This document shows positions 11,163-20,631 of a stretch of 64,000 nt of DNA, piece by piece (within the stretch, counting starts at the first letter, position 1; each line of letters begins with the position of its first letter). The notes beneath the pieces were generated by a model that saw only the letters and a list, made by a program, of their open reading frames with translations, made no database searches and was not told the origin of the DNA. The DNA comes from Solilutibacter pythonis. GTDB taxonomy: Bacteria > Pseudomonadota > Gammaproteobacteria > Xanthomonadales > Xanthomonadaceae. Position numbers and translations under genes: made by a program. Location of the stretch: the NCBI RefSeq assembly GCF_003697345.1, contig NZ_RFLY01000003.1, positions 62,001-126,000 of the forward strand, in the 5' to 3' direction.

Positions 11163-12572
11163 ATGAAGCAACAACTCACCGCCAGCCAGACCCAGCAGCT
11201 CGCGCTGACGCCACAGTTACGCCAGGCGCTGGCCGTATTGCAAATGTCGGCCATCGAGCTGGAAACCGAAATCGCCGAGGCGATCGAGACCAATCCGCTG
11301 CTGGAATGGAGCGATGACTCCCCACCGGCCGAGGCCAGCGACGGCAACGCCGAATACAAGGAGGAAGCGCCCGAATGGGAACGCCTCGAAGCCGGCGAGG
11401 ACTGGAGCACCCCCGGCGACTGGCAGAACGGCGAGGAATGGCGCCGCGGCAACGGCGGTAGCGACGATATCGTCGAGCGCCAGGCGGCCGAGGAAGACCT
11501 CCGCCAGCACCTGCTGTGGCAGCTCTGCCTCAGCCACCTCGGCCCGCGCGACCTGCAAATCGGCAGCGCGCTGATCGATGCCATCGACGACGACGGCTAC
11601 CTGCGCGAACCGCTGCAAGGCATCATCGAACTGCTACGCCCCAGGTGGGAGATCGATGAGAGCGACATCCTGCCGGTGCTTCACCTGATCCAACGCTTCG
11701 ACCCACTGGCCAGCGGCAGCCGCGACCTCGGCGAATGTCTGTGCATCCAGCTCTCCCAATTGCCGGAAAACACCCCCGCGCTGCCGCTGGCCCGGCGCAT
11801 CGCCGCCGAAGCGATCATGCGCCTGCCGAAGATCGGCCCCGAAGGCGTGGCCCGCGAATTCCACTGCGCCCCCCGCGAAGCGACCACGGCGATCGAACTG
11901 CTGCGCACCCTCGATCCACGGCCAGGCGCCCAGATCGGCGGCCTGGCGCAGGATACCTACGTCACGCCCGATGCGGTGATCTGGCGCCAGAAAGGCCTCT
12001 GGCGCGCGGCGCTGGCCGCGCCGTCGCGGCCGCGCATCTGCATCAACCACGAATACGCGCGGATGGCCGCCAAGGCCGCCGGTAGCGACGGCCGGTACCT
12101 GCGCGGCCGGTTGCAGGAAGCGCGCTGGCTGCTGAAGAACATCGAACAACGCGGCGAGACACTGCTGCGAGTGCTCAACTGCCTGATTCGCGAGCAGGCC
12201 GGCTTCCTGGAATTCGGCGAGAACGCGCTGCGCCCGCTGACGCTCCGTGAAGTGGCCGCCAAACTGGAACTCCACGAGTCCACCATTTCCCGCGCCATCG
12301 CCCGCAAGCATGTGCACACCCCGCGCGGCACCCTGGCGTTACGCGACTTCTTCGCCTCCGGCATCGACAACGATGGGGTATCGGCATCGAGCACCGCGAT
12401 CCAATCGATGATCCGGGAACTGATCGACGCCGAAAACCCGCGCAAGCCGCTCTCCGACGCCGCACTGGTCGTCAAGCTCAAGGAACGCGGCGTACCGGTC
12501 GCGCGCCGCACGGTGGCCAAGTACCGCGAAGTGCTGGGCATCGCCTCCTCGCACGAACGCGTGCGGCTGTAA
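11163..12572 (+). CDS. rpoN: RNA polymerase sigma-54 factor
   Basis: Alternative sigma factor for enhancer-dependent promoters. The 469-residue protein has the Gln/Leu-rich region I (LTASQTQQLALTPQLRQALA), an acidic region II, the helix-turn-helix region (LTLREVAAKLELHESTISRAIARK) and the diagnostic RpoN box ARRTVAKYRE near the C-terminus. ATG 11163 gives the usual MKQQLTASQTQ start. Genes hpf, ptsN, hprK and rapZ follow, the classic rpoN neighbourhood. Confidence 0.98.
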   Translation: MKQQLTASQTQQLALTPQLRQALAVLQMSAIELETEIAEAIETNPLLEWSDDSPPAEASDGNAEYKEEAPEWERLEAGEDWSTPGDWQNGEEWRRGNGGSDDIVERQAAEEDLRQHLLWQLCLSHLGPRDLQIGSALIDAIDDDGYLREPLQGIIELLRPRWEIDESDILPVLHLIQRFDPLASGSRDLGECLCIQLSQLPENTPALPLARRIAAEAIMRLPKIGPEGVAREFHCAPREATTAIELLRTLDPRPGAQIGGLAQDTYVTPDAVIWRQKGLWRAALAAPSRPRICINHEYARMAAKAAGSDGRYLRGRLQEARWLLKNIEQRGETLLRVLNCLIREQAGFLEFGENALRPLTLREVAAKLELHESTISRAIARKHVHTPRGTLALRDFFASGIDNDGVSASSTAIQSMIRELIDAENPRKPLSDAALVVKLKERGVPVARRTVAKYREVLGIASSHERVRL

Positions 12573-12691
12573 CCGGCCGCGGCAGCCCCCACCGGTACTT
12601 TTCGCCCCCGTATTAACCCGCCTTTCACCCCTTTCCGGCCCGGATGGGCGATGCTGTCGACGCAAACCCACCCAATGGAGGAAGAGCCGAC

Positions 12692-13015
12692 ATGCAGATC
12701 GAAGTCCATGGCCAGAACATCGAAGTCACCGACGCCCTGCGTAGCTACGTCGAGGAAAAGATGACGCGCCTCGGCCGTCACGGCACACGCGGCGAGCTGC
12801 GCGTGCAACTGCGCGTGGACAAGCCCGACCACCGCGCCGAAGGCAACCTCAAACTGCCCGGCGGCGACTACCACGCCGATGCCAGCGCGCAGACGATGTA
12901 CGCCGCCATCGACCTCCTAGTCGACAAGCTCGACCGCCTGCTGATCAAGCACAAGGAAAAACTGACCGATCACCGCCGCGGCGACAACCCCACCCGAGAC
13001 GGCACCTTCGGCTGA
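12692..13015 (+). CDS. hpf: ribosome hibernation-promoting factor (short form)
   Basis: Binds the 30S decoding region and stabilises inactive ribosomes in stationary phase. The 107-residue protein is the short HPF type (MQIEVHGQNIEVTDALRSYV; later YHADASAQTMYAAIDLLVDK), without the C-terminal dimerisation domain of long HPFs. ATG 12692 is fixed by a strong AATGGAGGAAGAG ribosome-binding site; an upstream in-frame ATG has none. A 119-bp gap separates it from rpoN. Confidence 0.92.
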   Translation: MQIEVHGQNIEVTDALRSYVEEKMTRLGRHGTRGELRVQLRVDKPDHRAEGNLKLPGGDYHADASAQTMYAAIDLLVDKLDRLLIKHKEKLTDHRRGDNPTRDGTFG

Positions 13016-13072
13016 GCGCCGGCCACCCGCAGGCTGGTATCCTCGTCGGTTGTTGTCGCACCGGCGCGTGGC

Positions 13073-13522
13073 ATGAGCCTGACGCAGATCCTGCAACCTG
13101 ACCGCATCGCCGTCCTGCACGATTGCAGCGACGGCGATGACCTGATCATCGCCCTGTCCGGCCTGCTGGCCGATACCAAGGCCCAGCTCGGCCCGATCGC
13201 CGACAGCCTGCGCCAGCGCGAGCGCCTCGGCAGCACCGCCATCGGCCACGGCGTGGCCTTGCCGCACGGCCGCAACGATCTTTTCGAACAGGCCCGCGCG
13301 GCTTTCATCCGGCTCTCCCAGCCCATCGCCTACGGCGCGCTGGACGGCGAGCCGGTGGATCTGGTGCTGGCGCTATCGGTGCCGTCACACTTCACGCACC
13401 AACATCTGCGGCTGCTGGCCGAGATCGCCGAGCGCTTCGCCGCCCCCGGCCTGCGCGACGCGCTGCGTGGCGCGCCCGATACCGCCACCATCCACGCCCT
13501 CCTCACCACGACCGCGCCATGA
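13073..13522 (+). CDS. ptsN: nitrogen-PTS EIIA component
   Basis: Phosphoryl acceptor of the regulatory nitrogen PTS, 149 residues, with no sugar-transport partner expected. The active-site His is in [15 protein letters not shown], and the fold is PTS_EIIA type 2. It overlaps hprK as ATGA. No ptsP (EI-Ntr) or npr is present here, so its phosphate may come from the HPr/EI pair encoded at 20362-22349. Confidence 0.93.
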   Translation: MSLTQILQPDRIAVLHDCSDGDDLIIALSGLLADTKAQLGPIADSLRQRERLGSTAIGHGVALPHGRNDLFEQARAAFIRLSQPIAYGALDGEPVDLVLALSVPSHFTHQHLRLLAEIAERFAAPGLRDALRGAPDTATIHALLTTTAP

Positions 13523-14487
13523 GCGGCCAACGCATCTCCGCGCAGGCGCTCTACGAGCACCTACAGGATCGCCTCGACCTGCGCTGGCTGGCGGCGCTCG
13601 ACGCGCCGGAACGCACCCTGGTCGCCGAGGACACCAATGCCCGCCGCCCCTCGCTGGCCGGCTACCTCAACATCATCTATCCGAACAAGGTGCAGATCCT
13701 CGGCACCGAGGAATTGAACTGGCTGGACGGGCTGGACGCGCGCGCGCGCTGGGAGGTGATCGAGAAGATCGTTCAGGCCCGGCCACTGGCGCTGGTGGTG
13801 AGCAAGCACCAAACCGCCCCCGAAGACCTGCTGGCCGCCGCCGAGGAATCCGGCACCCCGGTCTGGGGCTCGCCCCGCCGCGGTCACGAGCTGCTCAATC
13901 TGTTCCAGTACCACCTGGCCCGCGAACTGGCGCCGCGCACCACCCTGCACGGCGTGTTCATGGAGATCTATTCGATCGGCGTGCTGATCACCGGAGAATC
14001 CGGCTCGGGCAAGAGCGAGCTTGCGCTGGAGCTGGTCAGTCGCGGCCACCGGCTGGTGGCCGATGACGCCCCCGAATTCACCCAGATCGCCCCCGACGTG
14101 CTCGACGGCACCTGCCCGGAACTGCTACAGGACATGCTGGAAGTTCGCGGCCTGGGCGTGCTCAACGTGCGCAGCATGTTTGGCGACACCGCGGTCAAGC
14201 GCAACAAATACCTGCGCCTCATCGTGCACCTGACCCGGCCGCACCTGGAGCCGCAGCCAAGCGGGATCGAACGCATCACCGGCGACCTCGGCACCCGCCG
14301 CGTGCTCGATCTGGACGTGCCGATGATCACCCTGCCGGTGATGCCCGGCCGCAACCTGGCCGTATTGACCGAAGCCGCCGCGCGCCTGCACATCCTGCGC
14401 GTGAAGGGCATCGATCCGGCAGCCGCCTTCATGGCCCGGCATTCGCGTTTTCTCGAAGCCGCCGCGCCGGAACCGACACCCCCATAG
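13519..14487 (+). CDS. hprK: HPr(Ser) kinase/phosphorylase
   Basis: Bifunctional enzyme that phosphorylates and dephosphorylates Ser46 of HPr. The 322-residue protein has the Walker [18 protein letters not shown] and the HprK signature around the [17 protein letters not shown] and [15 protein letters not shown] regions. Its target, an HPr with Ser46, is encoded downstream at 20362. The ATG overlaps the ptsN stop. Confidence 0.95.
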   Translation: MSGQRISAQALYEHLQDRLDLRWLAALDAPERTLVAEDTNARRPSLAGYLNIIYPNKVQILGTEELNWLDGLDARARWEVIEKIVQARPLALVVSKHQTAPEDLLAAAEESGTPVWGSPRRGHELLNLFQYHLARELAPRTTLHGVFMEIYSIGVLITGESGSGKSELALELVSRGHRLVADDAPEFTQIAPDVLDGTCPELLQDMLEVRGLGVLNVRSMFGDTAVKRNKYLRLIVHLTRPHLEPQPSGIERITGDLGTRRVLDLDVPMITLPVMPGRNLAVLTEAAARLHILRVKGIDPAAAFMARHSRFLEAAAPEPTPP

Positions 14488-14496
14488 AACCCGACG

Positions 14497-15372
14497 ATGA
14501 CCGCCCCCTCGCCCCCGCCCTTCGTGCTGCTGACCGGAATGTCCGGGTCGGGCAAATCGATCGCATTGAAGACACTGGAAGATTTCGGCTACTACTGCAT
14601 CGACAACCTGCCGGCGGAACTGCTGACCGAAGCCGTGCGCAGCCTGGCCGAACACGAAGCCGGCGCACCCGAGCGGCTGGCCGTGGCGATCGACGTGCGC
14701 AGCCGCAGCGACCTCGCCCACATGCCGGAATGGCTATCGGCGCTGGGCCGCCTTGGCCATGATCCCCGCCTGCTATTCATCGACTCCGGCAACGAAGTGC
14801 TGCTGCGCCGCTATGCCGACACCCGCCGCCGACACCCGTTAAGCCACCTCGGGCTGGTGCTGGCCGATGCCATCGCGCTAGAACGCCAGGCCCTCAAACC
14901 CCTGCGCGGGCTGGCCGACGCGGTGATCGACAGCAGCAGCTTGAACGTACACCAGCTACGCCGCCGGATGATCGACCAACTCGGCATCGGCGAGGATACG
15001 CCGCCGGCATTGCTATTCGAATCCTTCGCCTACAAACGCGGGCTGCCGGCCGATGCCGACTTCGTGTTCGATGCGCGGGTACTGCCCAATCCACACTGGA
15101 ACCCGGAGCTGCGCCCGCTTTCCGGCCGCGACGCCGCCGTGCGCGAATTCCTCGACGCCCAACCCGACGTGCAGAAATACCTGGCCCAGGTGCGCGAATT
15201 CCTCGCCAGTTGGCTGCCACGCCTCCGCGAGGAAACCCGCAGTTACATCACCGTGGCTTTCGGCTGTAGTGGCGGCCGACACCGCTCGGTCTATCTGGCC
15301 GAGACTCTGGCCGTCGAATACCGCGACAGAAACTGGCCAGAAGCGACAACATTCCACCGGGAACTCGAATAA
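14497..15372 (+). CDS. rapZ: RNase adapter / P-loop protein RapZ
   Basis: Protein of 291 residues with P-loop TGMSGSGKSIALKTLEDFG and YYCIDNLPAELL, and the C-terminal block ITVAFGCSGGRHRSVYLAE, diagnostic of RapZ/YvcJ. In enterobacteria RapZ binds small RNAs and guides RNase E to control glmS; its role in this group is less studied. It closes the ptsN-hprK-rapZ run. A hairpin follows, and the normal next genes (EIIA, HPr, EI) begin only 4.6 kb later. Confidence 0.95.
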   Translation: MTAPSPPPFVLLTGMSGSGKSIALKTLEDFGYYCIDNLPAELLTEAVRSLAEHEAGAPERLAVAIDVRSRSDLAHMPEWLSALGRLGHDPRLLFIDSGNEVLLRRYADTRRRHPLSHLGLVLADAIALERQALKPLRGLADAVIDSSSLNVHQLRRRMIDQLGIGEDTPPALLFESFAYKRGLPADADFVFDARVLPNPHWNPELRPLSGRDAAVREFLDAQPDVQKYLAQVREFLASWLPRLREETRSYITVAFGCSGGRHRSVYLAETLAVEYRDRNWPEATTFHRELE

Positions 15373-15375
15373 CCC

Positions 15376-15397
15376 CGCCGGGAGCAGCTTCCCGGCG
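15376..15397 (+). terminator. hairpin after rapZ
   Basis: Inverted repeat CGCCGGGA (15376-15383) / TCCCGGCG (15390-15397), 8-bp stem with six-base loop, directly behind the rapZ stop. There is no T-run, so it is a weak or factor-dependent terminator at best. Confidence 0.4.
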
Positions 15398-15441
15398 AAG
15401 ATGCGAAACCACCCTCGCAAGGAAATTCCGGCAGGGCCACG

Positions 15442-17016
15442 TCACTTTATGACGCGGTACTTGTCAGCCCCCAGCGCATGGAAGATCTTGCACAACAGAA
15501 AGGCAACGACTTCTATGAGAAGCACCCGCTTGGGCATAGTGGGCAGATTTTTTATCTTGTCCACCACCAAGTGAGGCTTTGCTCCCGGCCCATGCAGCCT
15601 GAAAATTCCGGGACACAGAAATGAAGCGTTCACCTTGTACCAAAGCCTGATGCTCTGCCGGAAAAGCCTGCCCTGCCTCGGCATGGCCCCTATCGCCCCG
15701 GCCAGGGAAACGATATAAGTGTAAAAATCCACGATGTGGGGAATTCTTTGGTAATCCTTCGGGAACTGTTCCTCGAACAATGCCCTGAAATTCTCGATCG
15801 ACGCCTTCCGTTCCTCCAAAGAAGGAAGCGTGTACTTCCCCGCCAACTTAAGCGCCAGACACCGCGCCTGAAGCTCCGACAACGGAGGAATGGCTCCCAC
15901 CCCCGGGCGGACAAACCCCACGAAGCTGATACTGTCGTCATGCAGGGGGAACATATAGTGATACATATTCCTGCTCGTGAATTCCCTGGACATTTCGTCG
16001 GGCAAGAAAGCCACATCGTGCCCATAACCCGTACACATCACGATCATGTCCGCATCCACGTATTCCCCACCCTCGAAGGAAACGCCCGCCGCGTGAACCC
16101 GGGAAATTCCCCTCTTGAGGATTCCCGGATTCGAAAGATACCTTTCTATAAAGCCTTCGCTCTTGGTTGTAATCCTGCGGAACGGACCAAGCCCGGCCAC
16201 ATCCCGATAACCATTGTTCAAGAAGTCGATCGCCTCCTGCACCTCCCTTCCCCTACCTGACCTTATCATTCCCCTTTCAACGGATCTCTTCAGACGCAGT
16301 AGCCCGCCAAGGAAAGTCTGGTTGATTTTTCGTGGCAGGCAGTGGTAGAGAATTGACGTATCCAGATCTGTCGGCTTTCCGTCGTGATAACGCTGAATGA
16401 AATAACCCGGCCAGCGCCTGACCGAAACACTGACCTCGGCGCCATTTTCGCAGGCCATTTCAACCAGATCCGATCCGGTTTCGCCAAGCCCCACGAACAC
16501 CACCTTTCTGCCGTTGAAAACGTCCTTTTCCTTTATGTCCGCGCCATGAAGGATGTCTCCATGAAAGTCGTCCTGCCCAGGCAAGGATATCCGCCTTGGC
16601 GACATGTTGACGCCACTGCACACGACAAGGTGATCAAAAACCTTTTCCCTCTCGATACCGGAATACTCGTATCTCACCAGCCATTCCCGCCCCTGCTTGC
16701 GCACCCGGACAACTTTCGAATCGAAATTTATACACTGGCGCAACGAAAATTCATCGACGTAATCTTCGAGATATCGCAGATACTGCGCGGCCGACCACAT
16801 ATCCATACACCCGGAATCGACATCGGGCAGAAAATCGCTGAAGGCCACCAGGCAGGGATTATTAACCAGCCTCAACCCGGGATAAGAGCTGGAAAACACA
16901 CCGCCTATCGACGACCTGCTTTCAAAAACCTCGACCGAAGAGCAATCCCCCATCTCCAGAAGCTCCTTGGCCGCCACCAGTCCCGACGCACCCGCTCCGA
17001 CAATTCCGACTCTCAT
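15442..17016 (-). CDS. flavin-containing monooxygenase (FMO/Baeyer-Villiger type)
   Basis: Protein of 524 residues. An FAD Rossmann motif GAGASG is at residues 7-12, the FMO-like fingerprint FHGDILH at 151-157 (F-x-G-x3-H), and an NADPH Rossmann motif GLGETG at 176-181; CTGYGHDVAFLP matches the late TGY motif. Such enzymes oxygenate N, S or ketone groups using NADPH and O2; the substrate here is unknown. It is the last gene of a three-gene minus-strand cluster with a TSUP permease and a helical possible diiron enzyme. Base composition is visibly lower in GC than the flanking genes, and the cluster interrupts the rapZ-PTS gene order, both consistent with horizontal gain. Confidence 0.8.
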   Translation of the reverse strand: MRVGIVGAGASGLVAAKELLEMGDCSSVEVFESRSSIGGVFSSSYPGLRLVNNPCLVAFSDFLPDVDSGCMDMWSAAQYLRYLEDYVDEFSLRQCINFDSKVVRVRKQGREWLVRYEYSGIEREKVFDHLVVCSGVNMSPRRISLPGQDDFHGDILHGADIKEKDVFNGRKVVFVGLGETGSDLVEMACENGAEVSVSVRRWPGYFIQRYHDGKPTDLDTSILYHCLPRKINQTFLGGLLRLKRSVERGMIRSGRGREVQEAIDFLNNGYRDVAGLGPFRRITTKSEGFIERYLSNPGILKRGISRVHAAGVSFEGGEYVDADMIVMCTGYGHDVAFLPDEMSREFTSRNMYHYMFPLHDDSISFVGFVRPGVGAIPPLSELQARCLALKLAGKYTLPSLEERKASIENFRALFEEQFPKDYQRIPHIVDFYTYIVSLAGAIGAMPRQGRLFRQSIRLWYKVNASFLCPGIFRLHGPGAKPHLVVDKIKNLPTMPKRVLLIEVVAFLLCKIFHALGADKYRVIK

Positions 17017-17058
17017 GATTACCTCCCCACAATTTCACGGTTCAAAAACAAATCCGCA

Positions 17059-18045
17059 TCACCACCGCGCCCGCCGCCCCCAGCCACTCAGCACATGAAA
17101 AACCATAATGAAGGAAACCAACAGACCAATGCTCAACATCTTCTGCTGGAGGGTAAGCGGCAAGATAACCCACGCAAAAACGAACTGGATCATTATGGAT
17201 ATTTGCAACAACACGATAATCACCCTCCGCGAGACCCTACTGGCTACCCTGGCCCCCAATGGGGCGCCGATCATGGCGGCGGGAACCCCAACCAGCCAGT
17301 AATCCAGCGCCTCCGGGGAAAACCCGCCGGGAACCAGTGTCGACTTGATCGCCACACCCATGAGCGAACCCAGCCCCATCAAAACGACCGACGTCGGGGT
17401 CGCGACCTTTTCCGATATGTTCAAGACCAGCACCGCGAAAGAGAACATTATTATATCGGCCCCGGTTCCGATCAAAGCCGTCACCACCCCGCCGACAATA
17501 GCCAGGAAAAAAGCCACCAGATACGCGACGCGGCTGCGCGCAATAATATCCGATGAGTAGTGGCCACCCGCATCCTTCAGCCGCGGGATCATGACCAGTG
17601 CAAAACCCATCCATATGGAGGCAAAGGAAATCTTCAACACCACCGGCAGGAAATAGCCATCGATGAACTTGAATGCAACGACCTGCCCGACGAAGCAACC
17701 CGCCAGGGAAACAGCCAACAACCGCCTGGCAACAGGCACTCCCTTCCGGTAAATATAATATCCAGCGCAACACATCCCCACACTTTGGATCATCAGGGAA
17801 AAGTCCCTGGCCACCGCCGGCTTGATATTGAAGAACAAAGTCATCACGGGAAAGGCCACCGCACCGCCGCCCTCACTCGTGGAACCCGCCACGAACGATC
17901 CCGCCAGCATGGTGGGCACCACGAATCCATTCGCCACGAAATCCGGCAGCTTTCCCGTGAAAAAAATAACCCACGCCCAGACCGCCAACGCGACGCACTG
18001 GGCCAACAGCGTATTCTTCCTAGAGAAAAACGCTTTAATATCCAT
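17059..18045 (-). CDS. TSUP (TauE/SafE) family membrane permease
   Basis: Protein of 328 residues with about eight to nine hydrophobic helices (CVALAVWAWVIFF, LLAVSLAGCFVGQVVAF, VAFFLAIVGGVVTALIGTG). The two-repeat layout, the GSTSEGGGAVAFPV segment in the first half and GVVTALIGTGADI in the second fit the TauE/SafE family, which exports sulfite, sulfoacetate and other organosulfur anions. Substrate cannot be read from sequence. It lies 42 bp from the FMO gene and 14 bp behind the third cluster gene, so one transcript is likely. Confidence 0.78.
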   Translation of the reverse strand: MDIKAFFSRKNTLLAQCVALAVWAWVIFFTGKLPDFVANGFVVPTMLAGSFVAGSTSEGGGAVAFPVMTLFFNIKPAVARDFSLMIQSVGMCCAGYYIYRKGVPVARRLLAVSLAGCFVGQVVAFKFIDGYFLPVVLKISFASIWMGFALVMIPRLKDAGGHYSSDIIARSRVAYLVAFFLAIVGGVVTALIGTGADIIMFSFAVLVLNISEKVATPTSVVLMGLGSLMGVAIKSTLVPGGFSPEALDYWLVGVPAAMIGAPLGARVASRVSRRVIIVLLQISIMIQFVFAWVILPLTLQQKMLSIGLLVSFIMVFHVLSGWGRRARW

Positions 18046-18059
18046 ACTACTGTGCAGGC

Positions 18060-18761
18060 TCAGGGAACCAGTTCCGGCTTACTCATCGTGGTCGAGTACT
18101 TGTTATCCAGGAACACCTTTACCGCCGCGAAATGCTCCCTGACCAGCGCCAGGCACTCTTCGCATTTTTCCTCATCAAGGGAAATTTCCTCGAAAATATT
18201 ACTGGTGAAGGCATTCTCGGTTTCCGATTTGATGTGCTCCGACCCGAAATACAGCAACTCCTGGCCGTACTGCTTCTTGAATTTATCCGAGCTTCTTTCG
18301 ACCGCAGAGAAGAAGGTCTTCACCCCGGCCTCGGCCGATTCCATCACCGCGGCCCGTTTCATCACGTCGTCCCCGCACCTCATGCAGCGCGAAACAAAGG
18401 AATATATATATTCCCTGATGAACGAATATTCATCACCCCATATATATCGGATACTATCGCTGAGGCGCATCTCCCGGTCCAGCTCCAGAACCCCCAGGTC
18501 GTGAAGAAGCATATTCCAATGCTTGCTGTCGACTTCCGCATGCTCGTTGATCGCCGCCTCGAATTTATCCTTGGGGTTGTCAAACGGAATGATGAATTTA
18601 TTGACATCCCTGAACGTCATTCCCAGATGGATGAATCCCGGCGCCCAGAAACGGAATCTGGCCTTGACCAGGGAGGCCGGCGTTTCATCGATTAGCCTAA
18701 TGAAAAGGTGCTCCCTGACCTTGGACGCCTGCCGCTCGATTTCATCGAATACTCTCTTCAT
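18060..18761 (-). CDS. all-helical protein resembling haem-oxygenase-like diiron oxidases
   Basis: Protein of 233 residues, first gene of the cluster; ATG 18761 follows a clear AAGGAG site. It appears fully helical and soluble. Possible metal ligands are arranged as in haem-oxygenase-like diiron oxidases and TenA/PqqC-fold proteins: His74 and His81 in NEHAEVDSKHW, Glu141/Glu144 in ESAEAG, and His176-x3-Glu180 in EHIKSETEN. The classical set (E-x6-H ... E ... H-x3-D-x2-H) is not matched exactly; the first Glu and last His positions differ. The family assignment is inference from this pattern and from the neighbouring monooxygenase. It could instead be an unrelated helical family. Confidence 0.45.
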   Translation of the reverse strand: MKRVFDEIERQASKVREHLFIRLIDETPASLVKARFRFWAPGFIHLGMTFRDVNKFIIPFDNPKDKFEAAINEHAEVDSKHWNMLLHDLGVLELDREMRLSDSIRYIWGDEYSFIREYIYSFVSRCMRCGDDVMKRAAVMESAEAGVKTFFSAVERSSDKFKKQYGQELLYFGSEHIKSETENAFTSNIFEEISLDEEKCEECLALVREHFAAVKVFLDNKYSTTMSKPELVP

Positions 18762-19955
18762 CTTAGACTCCTTAACCTTGTTAATGAAAAAACACTCACC
18801 CGAACTCGCACCGCATCGATTAAATGCAATCCATGCCCGGGAATACGAATCCATTCCTGAAAACCCCGCCCGGCGTTCAACCACTGTCGAAACTCCTGAC
18901 GTTGGCGCACACACCGCCGGCTGGCAATCCACATGACACCCGCCCCATTGGCAGATTCAGTGAATTACCAATCGCGCGCCTTCCTCCATCCCTGTGCCTG
19001 CACGCTTGCCGGCGCCTCACTCACCGGCAAATCCATGCCACTCCCCATCCCATTTTTCTGCCCGGGCACTCCATCCTCCCGCAGTTCCTGTTTGGCAACC
19101 TCAACCAGCTCCCGATGCGCAACGATTGAAAATAATCGACAAATAGACCCGATTAATTCGAATGGCGAAAAGTATCCGTGACGATGTACTTTCCATAACC
19201 ACTCCACCGATGCGCGCCAACGCGGCCGTTCCCCAACCGCCCCGCCATCGCGGACAAACGACGACCTGGGGGTCACGCGTATTTATCCGCACCTCCAATG
19301 CGAATCCCTTCGGTAAATATTTCCACCCACGCATCGCCATCATTTCCCGCGACGTATCGATGGGACGCCCTCCCCGGCCGCTACTCGGCGTTCCCCTGAA
19401 GGCATCGAGAATCTTGTTTATCAGCCGAAAATGACAGTCTGATGACCGGACTGATGCCATTCAATGCCAATAGCGGCCCACTGGAGAACGCGTGTCCCCC
19501 ATTGCAACCGGCCTCTCCATGCGAACTCACCACCGCCTTCGCTCCGGCCTGCGGAGCGCACGTCCATCGCCACGGGCGACTGCCCTCCAGTGAATGCGGA
19601 AATCTCCGGGCATCGGACGCATCTCATCTCCCCTCCCGCCCGGAGACCAAGCACATGCCATACGACATCAGACTTCACATAAATTCACTTTTTTCGTGAA
19701 TAGGGAGCAAGGTCTTCCTATTCAGCTTCAATTACTGTTCGACACCCTGTTCAGGCTTGTCGCCACGGCGAAGATCCGCGCGAATCGGGCCCCCCATCGC
19801 GACGCACGGCGATCGGCGGCAACGGGACCGGTCGAGGCGCCGGATAGTTGTCCGGTTCTGTTGCACACTTGGACACCCCGTCACTCGACCGTTTCGCCCA
19901 TGCATCTGCTTTCCGGCCTCTCCATCACTTCGCATTCCCCGATTGCGGGGTCTCC
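18762..19955. other. 1.2 kb without a convincing gene
   Basis: Only short overlapping open frames without ribosome-binding sites or recognisable domains are present on either strand. Composition is mixed and lower in GC than the housekeeping flanks. It must hold the promoter of the minus-strand FMO cluster and the promoter of the plus-strand EIIA-HPr-EI operon. An inverted repeat ATTCAC/GTGAAT (19683-19701, seven-base spacer) lies about 255 bp before the EIIA gene. The rest is probably remnant DNA from the insertion. Confidence 0.5.
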
Positions 19956-20351
19956 ATGAGCGTTGGCATCCTCCTCGTCACCCATACAGGCATCGGCCCG
20001 GCCGTGCATGCCTCAGCCAGCCGCGTGCTTGGCCAGTTGCCACTGGCCACCGGCACTTTCGAGGTGCCGTTCGATGCCAACCTCGCCGAGCTGCTGCCAG
20101 CCGCCAGCGCCGCACTGCGCCGGGTCGACGGCGGCCAGGGCGTGCTGGTGCTGACCGATCTCTTTGGCGCCAGCCCGAGCAACCTGGCCGCGCAATTGGC
20201 CCGCCTCGGCACCCCGGTGCGGCGTGTGGCGGGGCTGAACCTGCCCATGCTGCTGCGGGTGATGAACTACCCCGAGCAGTCGCTGGACGAGTTGCAATCG
20301 ACCGCATCGGTCGGTGGCCGCAACGCCGTGCTGCTGGACGACCCGGTCTGA
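19956..20351 (+). CDS. PTS EIIA component, mannose/fructose (ManX-type) family
   Basis: Protein of 131 residues with the active-site His10 in SVGILLVTHTGIG and the LTDLFGASPSN block typical of EIIA-Man. No EIIB or EIIC gene is adjacent, so it is likely a regulatory phosphoacceptor rather than part of a sugar importer, as in other xanthomonads and betaproteobacteria. ATG 19956 gives the standard N-terminus. HPr follows after 10 bp. Confidence 0.92.
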   Translation: MSVGILLVTHTGIGPAVHASASRVLGQLPLATGTFEVPFDANLAELLPAASAALRRVDGGQGVLVLTDLFGASPSNLAAQLARLGTPVRRVAGLNLPMLLRVMNYPEQSLDELQSTASVGGRNAVLLDDPV

Positions 20352-20361
20352 GACCGCGCGC

Positions 20362-20631
20362 ATGATCGAACGTGAAATCATCGTCACCAACCAACTGGGC
20401 CTGCACGCCCGCGCCAGCGCCAAGTTGGTGCAGACCGTGTCGGGCTTTCGCAGCGGTATCAGGATCGCCGCCAAGGGACGCGAGGTGGACGCGAAAAGCA
20501 TCATGGGCGTGATGATGCTGGCCGCCGGCCAGGGCACGGTGGTGCGCCTGCGCATCGACGGCGAGGACGAAGCCACGGCGATGGACGCCGTGACCGATCT
20601 CTTCGCCCGCAATTTCGACGAGGGCGGCTGA
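20362..20631 (+). CDS. ptsH: phosphocarrier protein HPr
   Basis: Protein of 89 residues with His15 (GLHARASA), phosphorylated by EI, and Ser46 (AKSIMGVMML), the site used by HprK. Both sites and a plausible HprK (13519-14487) are present, so the regulatory PTS is complete in this window. The stop overlaps ptsI as TGATG. Confidence 0.96.
   Translation: MIEREIIVTNQLGLHARASAKLVQTVSGFRSGIRIAAKGREVDAKSIMGVMMLAAGQGTVVRLRIDGEDEATAMDAVTDLFARNFDEGG

Noticed and set aside
19101-19460. 119-codon minus-strand frame in the gene-poor gap
   Set aside because: No recognisable domain, no ribosome-binding site, composition not convincing.
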